A stretch of DNA of 43,342 bases from Clostridiales bacterium (lineage in GTDB: Bacteria; Bacillota; Clostridia; Christensenellales; Borkfalkiaceae). Numbering within the stretch: position 1 is the stretch's first letter; each line of letters starts with the position of its first letter. The notes beneath the pieces were generated by a model. It searched no databases. It saw nothing but the letters and a program-made list of their open reading frames with translations, and had not been told where the DNA came from. A program made the translations under genes and the position numbers. Shown here piece by piece: positions 15,514 through 25,402 of the stretch. The stretch covers positions 1 to 43,342 of the forward strand of contig SVIL01000004.1 in assembly GCA_015069505.1 (NCBI GenBank), written 5' to 3'.

Positions 15514-16608
15514 ATGAAGAAATTTTTGAAGATAGCGGTGCTTGCCGTGATTCTTGCGATATCCTGCATAGGTCTTATCGCTTGTAATTCCGGTGACCCC
15601 GCAGGTGCAGAGAAGGGCTTGGTGTACAAAGTTTTGACGGGTGACGATTATTATACCGTTACGGGCTACGTTCAAGAGGACGGCAAAACAACCCTTGATC
15701 TTGGCGACTACAACAAGGACGGCGTAACTATCGGCAGAATTATGCCGGGTGCTTTCGACGGCAATGCAAAGCTTACTGAAATTATCGTTCCCGATACCGT
15801 AGTTAAGATTGACCAAGGTGCGTTCAAGGGTATGCAAAAACTTGAAAAGATAACCCTTCCGTTCATAGGTGAAACCGCAAATTCAGACCCGACTTACAAC
15901 AATTCGTCTTCTGACGATAAGTCGATCGATATGGAAAGGACTTTCGGATATATATTTGGCAAGGAAGAATATAATTACAGTATTAAACTTACCCAAAAGT
16001 ATAACGAAGCCGAAACGAGTGTTCAAGATTATTACGTTCCTATGACGCTTACTGAAGTTACCGTAAAGCCGAAGGTAGGAAGCAATTATAGTATTCCGAT
16101 GAACGCTTTTAGCGGAAATAGGTTGGTTAAGACGGTTGTTTTAACGGCGGACGTTGTTGGAATCGGCGAATACGCTTTTGAAAACTGCGTGGCTTTGGAA
16201 TCCGTGACGGGTATGACGGGTGTTAAAACCATTTACAAGTACGCATTTGCTAACACGAGTTCTTTTGATATAGACCTTGATACATTGACCGCATTAGAAG
16301 ACGTTAGAGAATACGCATTTACTAAATCGGGTATTCAAAACGTAGTTATGAACGACGGCGTAGCGTTCGGTAGTTACGTGTTTAAGGAAAGCGAAGTAAA
16401 GACGGTTACTTGTAATTTAGACGAAATCAAATACGGAACGTTCTACGGCTGCAAGAAACTTCAAACGGTAACGCTTAACTTTGCTAATACAAACATTAAA
16501 TCTTACGCATTTGCGTCCTTGCACGAAACCAAGGCTTTGAATATTACGGGTACTTACAATTCAGAAGCCAACGCATTTGCAGATACCAACTTAGCTAATA
16601 ACGATTAA
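15514..16608 (+). CDS. BspA-like leucine-rich repeat (LRR_5) lipoprotein
   Basis: A 364-residue lipoprotein with a clear signal peptide and lipobox LIAC (Cys about 24). The mature part contains BspA-type repeats (LRR_5): units of about 23 residues built on patterns such as IMPGAFDGNAKLTEIIVP, GAFKGMQKLEKITLP, NAFSGNRLVKTVVL, YAFENCVALESV, YAFANTSSFDI and GTFYGCKKLQTVTL. BspA-like proteins are surface adhesins in oral and gut bacteria and are also abundant in anaerobic commensals without known function. A region at about 130-180 without repeats interrupts the array (SSSDDKSIDMERTFGYIFG). It has its own promoter and terminator, so it is monocistronic. Confidence 0.88.
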   Translation: MKKFLKIAVLAVILAISCIGLIACNSGDPAGAEKGLVYKVLTGDDYYTVTGYVQEDGKTTLDLGDYNKDGVTIGRIMPGAFDGNAKLTEIIVPDTVVKIDQGAFKGMQKLEKITLPFIGETANSDPTYNNSSSDDKSIDMERTFGYIFGKEEYNYSIKLTQKYNEAETSVQDYYVPMTLTEVTVKPKVGSNYSIPMNAFSGNRLVKTVVLTADVVGIGEYAFENCVALESVTGMTGVKTIYKYAFANTSSFDIDLDTLTALEDVREYAFTKSGIQNVVMNDGVAFGSYVFKESEVKTVTCNLDEIKYGTFYGCKKLQTVTLNFANTNIKSYAFASLHETKALNITGTYNSEANAFADTNLANND

Positions 16609-16621
16609 TTAAAATTACAAA

Positions 16622-16658
16622 CTTAAAAAGCCTTTCCAAAACGGAAAGGCTTTTTAAG
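16622..16658. terminator. Terminator of the LRR lipoprotein gene
   Basis: Arms CTTAAAAAGCCTTTCC (16622-16637) and GGAAAGGCTTTTTAAG (16643-16658), 16-bp perfect stem with AAAAC loop; A-run and T-run are inside the stem, so it can work in both directions. Confidence 0.85.
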
Positions 16659-16672
16659 TAAAATAACCGTCT

Positions 16673-16702
16673 AAAAAAATCCGCACTAACTTAGTGCGGA
16701 TT
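16673..16702 (-). terminator. Terminator of the minus-strand lipoprotein gene
   Basis: Arms AATCCGCACTA (16678-16688) and TAGTGCGGATT (16692-16702); on the minus strand the stem is followed by a run of seven Ts. Confidence 0.8.
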
Positions 16703-16707
16703 AATTT

Positions 16708-17802
16708 TTATGCGGTATAAATAACTGACGTTAAATCGTATTCTAACGCACCCATAAGTAGGTAGGAGCCGTATTCGGTTAAAGGCGTAACGTATTTAAT
16801 CATTAGGCGTTTGTTTGGAATAACGACCGTTTCAGCACTGTTTTTAGCATCAGCGTTTTGAACGTAAACGAGTTGGGCTTTGCCGGAGTTTTGTGCGTTT
16901 ATAGCGAACGATAGGCAATTTACGGGAACTTCTAAGTTATCGTCGATGTCCGTACCGTTTACTGTAAGTTCGCTCTTTACGATTTGGTTTTTGGTGTTGT
17001 AGGACGAAACTTTTAACGTTTGTGCATTTTTATACGCAGGACTTATCGTTGGAAGATTCGTGCTTGCGTCTTTTTGAAGGGCAAGATTTCTTATAGCGAG
17101 TAAGAGTGATGCGTTGTCGATAGCCGTTCTGTAAGTGTAACCGATAGAACTCGTTTCCTTAGGCTCAACTGCCGTTTTGTCGGATGCGTTCATATATTCG
17201 TCGTAATCAAAAGTTTTTATCACGTATTCCGATTTGTTATAAAGGGTAGTGGAAACGACCTTTTCGGTAAAAGTTTCAACCCCTTTTTTACCCTCGTTCT
17301 CTTTTATTTTTGCCATAGTGTAGATTGAACTTTTGTGTGAGTAGATAGGTGCGAGCGAGGTGTCGGTCAATCTGAAATAACTTTCCGTCTCAGCATTGTC
17401 GGTAAAGGCAACTTCATCGCCGTTTACGGGGGTATATTTACCCGTTATTGAAAAACTTGTAGTTTGCTTAATAATTGACGGGCGTGTTTCCGCTTGTGTG
17501 TCAAGCACGTCGCTTACGACGTAAGAGGGAACGCTTGATTGTTCAATAATCTCAATTACCGAAGTGTAAGTTCCTTGCTCGAACGAAGGGGTAAAGTACT
17601 GTGATAAAGTTTCAATTTGTTTAAAGTTGTGTAAGTCGCCATCCACGTAATCGGACTTAAAGTTTACGGCGTAAGTTGTGGTTTCTTTATAACCCGAAGC
17701 AGATTCCCAGTCGCTAAACGACAAGGTTACGGGGTTATTACAACTACACCCAGCAAACATTAATACCAGTGCGAGTAATAGGGCAAAAATTGACTTTTTC
17801 AT
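16708..17802 (-). CDS. Lipoprotein of unknown function
   Basis: A 364-residue protein with a lipoprotein signal (MKKSIFALLLALVLMFAGC, lipobox FAGC). The mature part has no family motif that I recognise; it is rich in Thr, Ser, Asn and Tyr, and alternates short polar beta-like strands. It is convergent with the BspA-like lipoprotein and divergent from addB. A tandem pair of hairpins separates it from its neighbour, an AAGGAG site precedes the ATG, and a promoter lies upstream. An extracytoplasmic binding or structural role is likely from the lipobox only. Confidence 0.85.
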   Translation of the reverse strand: MKKSIFALLLALVLMFAGCSCNNPVTLSFSDWESASGYKETTTYAVNFKSDYVDGDLHNFKQIETLSQYFTPSFEQGTYTSVIEIIEQSSVPSYVVSDVLDTQAETRPSIIKQTTSFSITGKYTPVNGDEVAFTDNAETESYFRLTDTSLAPIYSHKSSIYTMAKIKENEGKKGVETFTEKVVSTTLYNKSEYVIKTFDYDEYMNASDKTAVEPKETSSIGYTYRTAIDNASLLLAIRNLALQKDASTNLPTISPAYKNAQTLKVSSYNTKNQIVKSELTVNGTDIDDNLEVPVNCLSFAINAQNSGKAQLVYVQNADAKNSAETVVIPNKRLMIKYVTPLTEYGSYLLMGALEYDLTSVIYTA

Positions 17803-17838
17803 TTATATTCTCCTTAAAGATAGGTTGACTTAAATAAC

Positions 17839-17868
17839 ATTATATATGATTTTAGCATAAATATTCAA
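17839..17868 (-). promoter_or_regulatory. Promoter of the minus-strand lipoprotein gene
   Basis: Minus strand: -35 TTGAAT (17863-17868), 18-nt spacer, -10 TATAAT (17839-17844), then a ~35-nt leader. Confidence 0.55.
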
Positions 17869-17913
17869 AAATGTAAACCTATACGAAAAAAAACTTTAAT
17901 ATCTTTTTAAAAT

Positions 17914-17923
17914 GTGTTATAAT
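17914..17923 (+). promoter_or_regulatory. Extended -10 promoter of addB, near-leaderless
   Basis: TGTG followed by T and TATAAT (-10 at 17918-17923), with only a weak -35 (TTTAAT, 17895-17900). The ATG at 17933 is 9 nt after the -10 box, so the leader is at most a few bases and has no ribosome site. Confidence 0.6.
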
Positions 17924-17932
17924 AAAGACACT

Positions 17933-20900
17933 ATGAAAACAGTTAATCTTTTGTACACCGATTCGTACTTTAACACGTTTCCTATTTTGGTAAGTAAAAT
18001 CAAAGGAAAGGCAAATACGCTTACGGGTAGAAACTTAATTTTTTGTGAAGAAAAAATTTCGTTGATGGCAGAGCGTCATCTTTGTAACGATGTTTCGGCA
18101 ACCTTTAATACCGACGTTTATTCGTTCGGCAACTATTTACGCTGCGTTCAAAACGATAAAGCGATATTAGATAAAGAAGGGTCTATAATGGCGATAAAAA
18201 GCATTGTGGATAAGTCGAATTTACAGTGTTTTTCAAAGAGTAAACAGAGTTTAGCACCCTCTTTATACGATCTTATAGTGCAACTTAAAAGTGCAAAGGT
18301 TATGCCTAAGCACGTGAAAAGTGCACTCGAAAAGAAAGACGGAAGCCAAAACAAAGACAAGATAGAGGGGTTGCTTAGAAATAAGTTGACCGATATCTAT
18401 ACCATATATAATGCGTACGAGAAGTTTTTGGGAAACAAATACGACGACCAAAGTTCAGTCTTATCAAAACTTCCGCCTATTATCAAAGAGGACAAGAAGA
18501 TGGCGGATACCGACGTATATCTTTTGGGTTATACTTCGTGGACCAACCAAGCAAAGGAAATCATATCTACGCTTATCGAGGTGGCAAAGTCCGTAACGGT
18601 AATCTTGACGGGGGGGAAAAACGAGTTCTTATTCACCAACGAAACGGTTAAATTTTTAAGAAGTATTTGTAGGGAATTAAAAGTCAAACTTACGGAAGAA
18701 AAGTTTATCCCTTCCGAATATAACGGCGAAGCAAAAGCTATCGTTGACGGGATATATAATCCCATTACCTTTAAGAACTACGATAAAGACGAAAACAAGA
18801 TTAAAACGGATAAGATTTTTATTTCGCCAAGGGCGGGGATTAGAGAGGAAGTTCGCGTTATTGCCGAAACGATAAAAGCAAAAATCATCGACGAACGGAA
18901 TAATTTTCGTTATCGTGACTTTACCGTTTGCGTACCCGACGTAAATACGTACGCAAGGGATATTAAGTCCATTTTTAACGAGATGGGAATAAAATATTTT
19001 ATCGACAAAAGGGAAAACGCACTATTGCACCCTTATCCAAGGCTTTTAATTGCTTACGCCAAAGCGTTCGTAAAGAATTTTGAAAGGCGTGCGTTGTCCG
19101 ATTTTTATAAAAACCCACTTTTTTGCGAGGATAAAGAGTTTGCGGATAGGTTTGAAAACTATCTTATAAAATACAACGTAAACTATTCTGCCATCAAAAA
19201 ACCTTTCAACAGGGGTACGGATAATCAAGAATTTGAAAGGTACCAAGAGTTCCGTGAGAAGATATGTTCGTTTTTGGACTATTTCAACGTTGACCATTTG
19301 ATTGAAAAACTTAATATCGAAGGAAAACTTGACGAGTTTTCAAATAGGCTTGAAGGTATGGGTAAGATGGTCGAGGCGAAAGTTAACGACCAAGTTTTTG
19401 GTGCCGTAAATCGCATCCTTTCTCAAATGAAAACTCTACTCGGTGAAAGCGAAGTATCAACGAGAGAGTTCGTGAAGCTTTTTGAAAGCGGGTTGTTAGG
19501 ACTGGAAATTTCGGTACTTCCACAGTATAGCGATGCGGTTTTCGTGGGAGGGTTTAGAGAAGTTGCTCTTGCAAAAGCGGAATACTTGTTCGTAGTGGGG
19601 CTTTGCGACGGCGTTCCACCCATAAAGGCGGACGTTGCAATGTTAACCGATTCGGATCTTGAAAAGTTGGATGAAACCATTGAAAAGGCGGAAGGTGACG
19701 AAGGCAAAATAGGCCCGACCATAAAGGTTATAAACAGGCGTGCGATAGAAAACGTAGGGCTTGCCCTATCTTCGTTTAACCGTGCGTTGATAGTGTCTTA
19801 TCCATTGCTATCCGCCGATGGTAAGGCGACGAGTAAGAGCGAAGCGGTGGAATATCTTGAAAGGATGTTCAAGACGAGAAAATACGAGTTTAGTCAAGAG
19901 TATATGACGGTTGATCAAGGGCTTAAAAACTTTGCAAAGGCGTGTGACGATTTTGCTTGTGGTAGGCTTAATGATTTTACCGAGCCGTCAACCTTTTATC
20001 TTGCACTTGAAGACAAATCGACTGCGGACGCAATTTTGGACACCGCCAACAAAAAGGGTGGGGTAGAAAAAATCAACGTTGGCGATGCGTCTATATTAGG
20101 TGATATAATTTCGCCTACGACCATTGAAGCGTTTTACGAATGCCCGTACAAGGCGTTCTTGTCTAAGATAATAAGACTTTCCGAGCGTGAGAGTGGTGAA
20201 CTTGACCCGAGTTCGATAGGCGTTTTTATGCACGACGTTTTTGAAAGGTTCGTCCGCTACGTAAAAAACAAAACGCTTGACAGAGCGGGTGTGGAAAAAG
20301 TAGTTGAAGACGTGGTTAACGAACTTCTAAAAGAAGACGAGTATTCAAGATACAACGAAGACCCGATACAAGAATACGCACTTAAAAATGCGGTTAGAGA
20401 GTGTAAGAGCCATTGCTATAATATATACAATTCTTACGCCAACTCTGACTTCGTGCTTAAAAATAGCGAGATTGAATTTACCGTACCGCTAAAGGGTACC
20501 AAAATTAAGTTGTACGGTAAGGTTGATAGGATTGACGAAAGCGGTGAGTACTGTCGTATAGTGGATTATAAGACGGGGCACTGTGATGAGAGTGCAAGTA
20601 GTTTATACACGGGGCAAAAACTTCAACTATTCCTTTATCAAAAGAGTTTAGAAGCGGGTAGAAAAATTGCGGGGCTTTATTACTTGCCGATAACGGACGA
20701 GTTTACGGATAGCGTTGAAAAGAAGAAAGTTCGTGCCGTAGGTTGGACTTTTAACGACCCGAAAGTTATAGATATGCTTGATAAGACCGTTGGAACGGGG
20801 GATGCCAAAGGCTTTTTGCCGATAGACGATAAGGGTAAACTTGATAATTTGTTGGATGGCGATACATTAAAAGCGATGACCGATTATGCGGACGAGATGT

Positions 20901-21106
20901 GCGTTAAATGTGTTGAGCAAATAGGTAGTGGCGTGATAGTTTCATCGCCCACCGATTCGGCGTGTAAGTACTGTTCGTATAAAGGTATGTGCGACGGCGA
21001 GTACTATGCAAAAAGATGTAAACCTAAGGTAACGCCACAAGACGTTAAGGGTATTATAGATAGAAAAGTCAAGAGTGAAAACGAAGGTAGCGAAGATGGA
21101 AGATAA
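17933..21106 (+). CDS. addB: ATP-dependent helicase/nuclease AddB subunit
   Basis: A 1057-residue subunit of the AddAB helicase-nuclease, which processes double-strand breaks for RecA. The C-terminal RecB-like nuclease domain is clear: PTTIEAFYECPYKAFLS (first cluster Cys), VDRIDES with IVDYKTGH (catalytic Asp and Lys), and the CKYCSYKGMC cysteines near the C-terminus that complete an AddB-type [4Fe-4S] cluster. The N-terminal Walker A loop found in Bacillus AddB is not visible; the equivalent region reads LLYTDSYFNTFPI. The start at 17933 is chosen from the promoter position; an in-frame ATG at 17912 lies upstream of the -10 box. It overlaps addA by 11 bp. Confidence 0.9.
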   Translation: MKTVNLLYTDSYFNTFPILVSKIKGKANTLTGRNLIFCEEKISLMAERHLCNDVSATFNTDVYSFGNYLRCVQNDKAILDKEGSIMAIKSIVDKSNLQCFSKSKQSLAPSLYDLIVQLKSAKVMPKHVKSALEKKDGSQNKDKIEGLLRNKLTDIYTIYNAYEKFLGNKYDDQSSVLSKLPPIIKEDKKMADTDVYLLGYTSWTNQAKEIISTLIEVAKSVTVILTGGKNEFLFTNETVKFLRSICRELKVKLTEEKFIPSEYNGEAKAIVDGIYNPITFKNYDKDENKIKTDKIFISPRAGIREEVRVIAETIKAKIIDERNNFRYRDFTVCVPDVNTYARDIKSIFNEMGIKYFIDKRENALLHPYPRLLIAYAKAFVKNFERRALSDFYKNPLFCEDKEFADRFENYLIKYNVNYSAIKKPFNRGTDNQEFERYQEFREKICSFLDYFNVDHLIEKLNIEGKLDEFSNRLEGMGKMVEAKVNDQVFGAVNRILSQMKTLLGESEVSTREFVKLFESGLLGLEISVLPQYSDAVFVGGFREVALAKAEYLFVVGLCDGVPPIKADVAMLTDSDLEKLDETIEKAEGDEGKIGPTIKVINRRAIENVGLALSSFNRALIVSYPLLSADGKATSKSEAVEYLERMFKTRKYEFSQEYMTVDQGLKNFAKACDDFACGRLNDFTEPSTFYLALEDKSTADAILDTANKKGGVEKINVGDASILGDIISPTTIEAFYECPYKAFLSKIIRLSERESGELDPSSIGVFMHDVFERFVRYVKNKTLDRAGVEKVVEDVVNELLKEDEYSRYNEDPIQEYALKNAVRECKSHCYNIYNSYANSDFVLKNSEIEFTVPLKGTKIKLYGKVDRIDESGEYCRIVDYKTGHCDESASSLYTGQKLQLFLYQKSLEAGRKIAGLYYLPITDEFTDSVEKKKVRAVGWTFNDPKVIDMLDKTVGTGDAKGFLPIDDKGKLDNLLDGDTLKAMTDYADEMCVKCVEQIGSGVIVSSPTDSACKYCSYKGMCDGEYYAKRCKPKVTPQDVKGIIDRKVKSENEGSEDGR

Positions 21107-24100
21107 AAAACAAAAAAACACCCCGGAACAAGACGCCGCCATTTATCACGACGAAGGGGACGTTTTGATTTCCGCATCGGCGGGCAGTGGCAAAACTTCA
21201 ACGATGATAACGAGGTTGACGAGGCTTATCGCTGAAAAGAAGGCGAAAATATCTGAAATCCTTGCCGTTACTTTTACCGAGGTTGCGGCGAGTGAGATTA
21301 AGTCTAGATTAAAAGCCGAAATCAGTAAAAAGGTTGCGGAAACGGGTGATGAAGACTTGGCGAGTCAACTTGCTGAAATAGACACCTCGGATATAAGCAC
21401 CATACACGGATTTTGTGCAAAACTTATTCGCACTTATTTTTATATGGTGGACGTTGCACCAGATTTTTCAGTTGCGGACGACGTGGTTGCAAAAGAACTT
21501 AAAAACCAAGCGATCGTGGAAACTTTTAATTCGCTTTATAAATACGACGACGTGGGCGGAATAGGATTTTTGGGGCTTGTTTCCAGATACGGTAAAAAAC
21601 GAAAAGACAAGGATTTTAGGGATATAGTAATCAGTCTTTACGAGTTTGCGTCCGAAGAAGTCGATGCGTTTGAATTTTTAAATAGAACTCTTGGCTACTA
21701 CACGGGCAGTTGGTATAACGATTTGTGTGATAGTTATCTCGCAAGTGTAAAAGAACGCCTTGCCCCTTTCTCTGATAGGTTAGACGAAGCGTATCGGGCG
21801 TTTATGGGCGTGGAAAGTGACGACTTAAAATATCAAGAGTATGCCGAAAAGATAAAGGTGCTTAGTTGCCATATAAACAAGATAGTCAATGCTAAGTCCC
21901 TTTTAGAAATAAGCAAATACTGCGATTTTGAAGACAGTTTTGATAATCGTGGTTTGAAAAAGGTCGTTTTGCCATATGGGCGATTAGTTAAGAGTGTGGC
22001 TGCCGAATTGACGGACTGCATAAAAACACATAAAAGATGTTTTTTGGGCAAGGAAGACTACGCTAAAACAAGCGAGCAACTTTATCAACACAGCCTTGCT
22101 TTGATAGAGGTCGTGAAACGTTACGAGGAAAGATATACGGCGTTAAAGAGAGAGGAAAACGTTCTCGACTTTTCGGATTTGCAACACCTTGCGTTGCAAG
22201 TGCTTTCAAACGCCGATATTTTAAGAGTTTTAAAGGGCGAGTACGACGAGAAAGAAAATAAATTCCTAAACGGTAAATATAAATATATTTTCGTGGACGA
22301 ATACCAAGATGTAAACGGTGTTCAGAACGAGATTATTTCAAGACTTGGTGCGGATAACGTTTTTATGGTCGGGGATTTGAAGCAGAGCATCTACGCCTTC
22401 CGTGGTTGCCGTGCAGATTTTTTCCAAAACCGCTTTAACGAAATGAAGGCGGCGGGTAAAAAGACAATTATCTTTAATAAAAATTTTAGGTGTTCACCTG
22501 CGGTTATCCGTGCGGTAAACGACGTGTTTGACTTTTCTATGACCAAAGAAGTCAGTGGGGTTGACTACGCAAAAGAGGCACGGTTAGACGGTGGCGACGC
22601 TTATCCGAAAGAATATAGCGGTAGGGCGGTACTGCACTTTCTTGCAAAGCCTAAAAAGGAAGAGAAGGACAAGTTTAAAGACGGTGAGAAAGATAAGAAG
22701 TTAAATAATGAGTTAGGCTTTTACGATATCTTAAATCATCTTAAAGAACCCGAGGATGAGGGTGTTAATAAAAACGTAGAGATGATAAAGGATATCATCG
22801 ATAAAGAAATATGCCAAAATTATTACGACCCAAATCCAAAAGCCCCTAAGGTTGATAGAATAACTTACGGTAAAATAGTAATCTTGGCTAGAAGCGGTGG
22901 GGATAAAGACTGGGTGAAAAAGATTGCGTTAGGGCTTATGAGCCGAAACGTCCCCGTCGTAAGCGAGTGCGAAATTTCCACCAAGGACGTAAAAGAGATA
23001 AAGATAATGCTTTCGTTTTTAAGCATTATAGATTGCTATTCACAAGACGTTCATCTTGCGACGGTACTTAAAAGCCCGATAGGTAAGTTTACGGACGAGG
23101 ACTTTTTAGAGATATGTGAATTTTTTGCAGTACATTGCCCTAAAAAAGTTAAGAAAAGAACTTTTTTTGAGGCGTATAAGTATTATATTGAAAATGCAGA
23201 AGGCGAGTTGAGAGAGAAACTCAAAAAGTTTGACGAGTACGTTACCGAAGTTAGGTTTTTAGCGGACTTCCAAGGTGCGGGGGATATCTTGGAAAAGGTT
23301 ATCGAGGATAAAAATATAGAGAGTTATATCCTTGCGTTTAAGGACGGTAGGAGCAAGATAAAATATTTATACAAATTGATTAGTGCGACTTCTTCGGGCG
23401 GTAAAAAATTGTCCGTAAAAGAATTTTTACGTAAGGTTGAACTTGACCCCGAGTGTATAGCGTTGCAAAGTGAAGGCGGAGAGGATGCGGTTAGGATAAT
23501 GACTATGCACTCGTCAAAGGGTGCGGAATTCCCCGTCGTTATCGTCTGTGGGTTAGAAAGACCGATGAGTAAGGCGGGCGAGGACACGATGAAAATTGAC
23601 GTTATGATGTCAAGGATGCACGGGTTTGGCGTTATGAACTACGACGACGAGAATAGGGTGCGTACGAGTACGCCGTTTAGGTGGTTTTTGAATAATGAGG
23701 TTGTTAAAAATCGCGTAATGGAAGAACAACGGTTATTTTACGTTGCGTTAACACGTGCAAAATACGCTTTGCATATGGTTTGTGCAACGGAAAAGGACGA
23801 GCGTGAAGAAGTTTTCAGTACCGCAAGTAAATTTATACACTATATCCCCAAAAGTATGGACGCAGAGTATTTTGCGATGGACGGGGGGCTTTCAAGCAAA
23901 AAAAGTGATAGAAGAGAAGTCTTGATTAATGAAGTTCCGTTGGGAATAGTGGATAGCAAAAAGAAGATTCTTTCTGCCGTATATAAATACGACCCTGACA
24001 CGACTTTGCCTATAAAGAGTTCGGTTACCGAAGCGGGCAAAGCCGAAAAGGAAGAGTTTTACAAGGTTGAACGGGTTGAGAATATTTCCGAAACGAACAC

Positions 24101-24581
24101 CGTTTTGGGTACTAACGCTCATAGGATTTTGGAACTCTTTGACTTTTCAAGACGAGAAGAGTTTTTTGAGCAGATTGACGAGTTGAAAGGTCGTGGGCTT
24201 TTGACCGACACTGAAATCGAGGGGCTTGACTTAGAAAAAATTGCACTTGCTATCAAAGGGGCTGCTTTCGACGGCATAGACGGAAAGACTTTATATAGAG
24301 AAAAAAGTTTTATAATGAACGTTCCCGCAAGAATGCTGTACGGAACGGATAGTGACGATTGCGTTTTGGTGCAAGGGATTATCGACCTACTCGTAATAGA
24401 CGGCGACGACGCTTATATCATCGATTACAAGTACTCTAATTCATCCGAGAAACATCTTAAAGAAAGATATTCCACTCAACTAAACCTTTACGCGTATGCG
24501 GTGGAAAAGGGGTTAGGATTAAAAGTCAAAAGCAAAACTATTATAAGTTTATTAAACGGCAAAAGCGTGGCGATTGACTAA
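21096..24581 (+). CDS. addA: ATP-dependent helicase/nuclease AddA subunit
   Basis: A 1161-residue UvrD-type helicase fused to a RecB-like nuclease. Walker A is SASAGSGKTSTMI near residue 30, followed by AVTFTEVAASEIKSRL (motif Ia), TIHGFCAKLIR, motif II FVDEYQDVNGVQ, motif III DLKQSIYAFRGC, MTMHSSKGAEFPVV (motif V) and EEQRLFYVALTRAK (motif VI). The C-terminal nuclease has GIIDLLVIDGDDAYIIDYKYS. With AddB it unwinds and resects broken DNA ends until a Chi-like site. The start at 21096 is preferred over 21075 since it follows a GAAGG stretch and matches the typical short N-terminus before TPEQ. It overlaps addB and forms a two-gene operon. Confidence 0.95.
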   Translation: MEDKKQKNTPEQDAAIYHDEGDVLISASAGSGKTSTMITRLTRLIAEKKAKISEILAVTFTEVAASEIKSRLKAEISKKVAETGDEDLASQLAEIDTSDISTIHGFCAKLIRTYFYMVDVAPDFSVADDVVAKELKNQAIVETFNSLYKYDDVGGIGFLGLVSRYGKKRKDKDFRDIVISLYEFASEEVDAFEFLNRTLGYYTGSWYNDLCDSYLASVKERLAPFSDRLDEAYRAFMGVESDDLKYQEYAEKIKVLSCHINKIVNAKSLLEISKYCDFEDSFDNRGLKKVVLPYGRLVKSVAAELTDCIKTHKRCFLGKEDYAKTSEQLYQHSLALIEVVKRYEERYTALKREENVLDFSDLQHLALQVLSNADILRVLKGEYDEKENKFLNGKYKYIFVDEYQDVNGVQNEIISRLGADNVFMVGDLKQSIYAFRGCRADFFQNRFNEMKAAGKKTIIFNKNFRCSPAVIRAVNDVFDFSMTKEVSGVDYAKEARLDGGDAYPKEYSGRAVLHFLAKPKKEEKDKFKDGEKDKKLNNELGFYDILNHLKEPEDEGVNKNVEMIKDIIDKEICQNYYDPNPKAPKVDRITYGKIVILARSGGDKDWVKKIALGLMSRNVPVVSECEISTKDVKEIKIMLSFLSIIDCYSQDVHLATVLKSPIGKFTDEDFLEICEFFAVHCPKKVKKRTFFEAYKYYIENAEGELREKLKKFDEYVTEVRFLADFQGAGDILEKVIEDKNIESYILAFKDGRSKIKYLYKLISATSSGGKKLSVKEFLRKVELDPECIALQSEGGEDAVRIMTMHSSKGAEFPVVIVCGLERPMSKAGEDTMKIDVMMSRMHGFGVMNYDDENRVRTSTPFRWFLNNEVVKNRVMEEQRLFYVALTRAKYALHMVCATEKDEREEVFSTASKFIHYIPKSMDAEYFAMDGGLSSKKSDRREVLINEVPLGIVDSKKKILSAVYKYDPDTTLPIKSSVTEAGKAEKEEFYKVERVENISETNTVLGTNAHRILELFDFSRREEFFEQIDELKGRGLLTDTEIEGLDLEKIALAIKGAAFDGIDGKTLYREKSFIMNVPARMLYGTDSDDCVLVQGIIDLLVIDGDDAYIIDYKYSNSSEKHLKERYSTQLNLYAYAVEKGLGLKVKSKTIISLLNGKSVAID

Positions 24582-24692
24582 ACCTTGATTTTTGCACTTT
24601 CGACTAAATGCGTCATAAAACCCTAATAACTATAAATATTTTCGCACTCTTAACGGGTAAAATGTTTTCGTCGCATAAGGGGGATGTTTTAA

Positions 24693-25349
24693 GTGGGGTT
24701 TATAGGTGACGTAGCCAAAGTATTTAGCGGAAGTGTGTTTGAGATAGTTGCGTTGTCGTGTATATTCGTTTACTCTGTCTTTCAAACGGTGTTGTCGGTA
24801 CGGGGCAATAATAGGCTTTGTGGAAAGCCTAAACTTGCACTCGTTACGGGTATTGCACTTTTGTCTATATCGTCCGCGTTTTATATAAAAGATATTTACG
24901 GCGGGCTAGGCAGTGTGGCGTTATTCCTTGCAGTAGGGTGCGTTACCGACGTTTTTCCCGCTGTATTTATGGGTAAAGTAAAGGTAAAAAAAGAAGAAAA
25001 AGAGTTTATTGATTATATCGATAAAGAGATAAAAAAACAGGACGAAAGCCCTTACGTGACAAAGGAAGAAAAACCAACTTTTAACGGTCAAGTTCTTTCA
25101 AGGCTGACAGTCAAAGATAAGCCCGAGATAAAACAAAGCCCCGTAACGGACATAGATTTTACCCATGTTAAGAACGTGATAGAGCGTATTTCTTACTACA
25201 ACTTAAATTCCACGGACAAGCGTACGTTAAGCGAATTGTCGTCCGCAGTTATTGAGGCGGAAACCGTTGGACTTACGCCACCTTTAAAAGGCAAAATAAA
25301 CGATTATTTAGGTGCGTTGCTTAAAATAATGTCAAAATACAACGTTTGA
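24693..25349 (+). CDS. Membrane protein of unknown function
   Basis: A 218-residue protein starting with GTG at 24693; a strong AAGGGGG site at 24677-24683 supports this start, and the ATG at 24684 nearby runs straight into a stop. Three hydrophobic segments are visible (about 16-37, 47-65 and 71-93), followed by a 125-residue charged cytosolic tail. The tail has a helical region DFTHVKNVIERISYYNLNS near 150-170 and a conserved-looking PPLKGKINDYLGALLKIM end. I do not recognise the family. It follows addAB by 110 bp on the same strand and ends at a strong terminator, so it could be the last gene of that transcript or have its own promoter. Confidence 0.8.
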   Translation: MGFIGDVAKVFSGSVFEIVALSCIFVYSVFQTVLSVRGNNRLCGKPKLALVTGIALLSISSAFYIKDIYGGLGSVALFLAVGCVTDVFPAVFMGKVKVKKEEKEFIDYIDKEIKKQDESPYVTKEEKPTFNGQVLSRLTVKDKPEIKQSPVTDIDFTHVKNVIERISYYNLNSTDKRTLSELSSAVIEAETVGLTPPLKGKINDYLGALLKIMSKYNV

Positions 25350-25360
25350 TAACTAATTTT

Positions 25361-25402
25361 ACCCCAAAATCTTAGACGAATTGAGAGATTTTGGGGTTTT
25401 TG
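25361..25402 (+). terminator. Intrinsic terminator
   Basis: Arms ACCCCAAAATCT (25361-25372) and AGATTTTGGGGT (25386-25397), 13-nt loop, then TTTTTG. It closes the transcript of the membrane protein. Confidence 0.85.
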
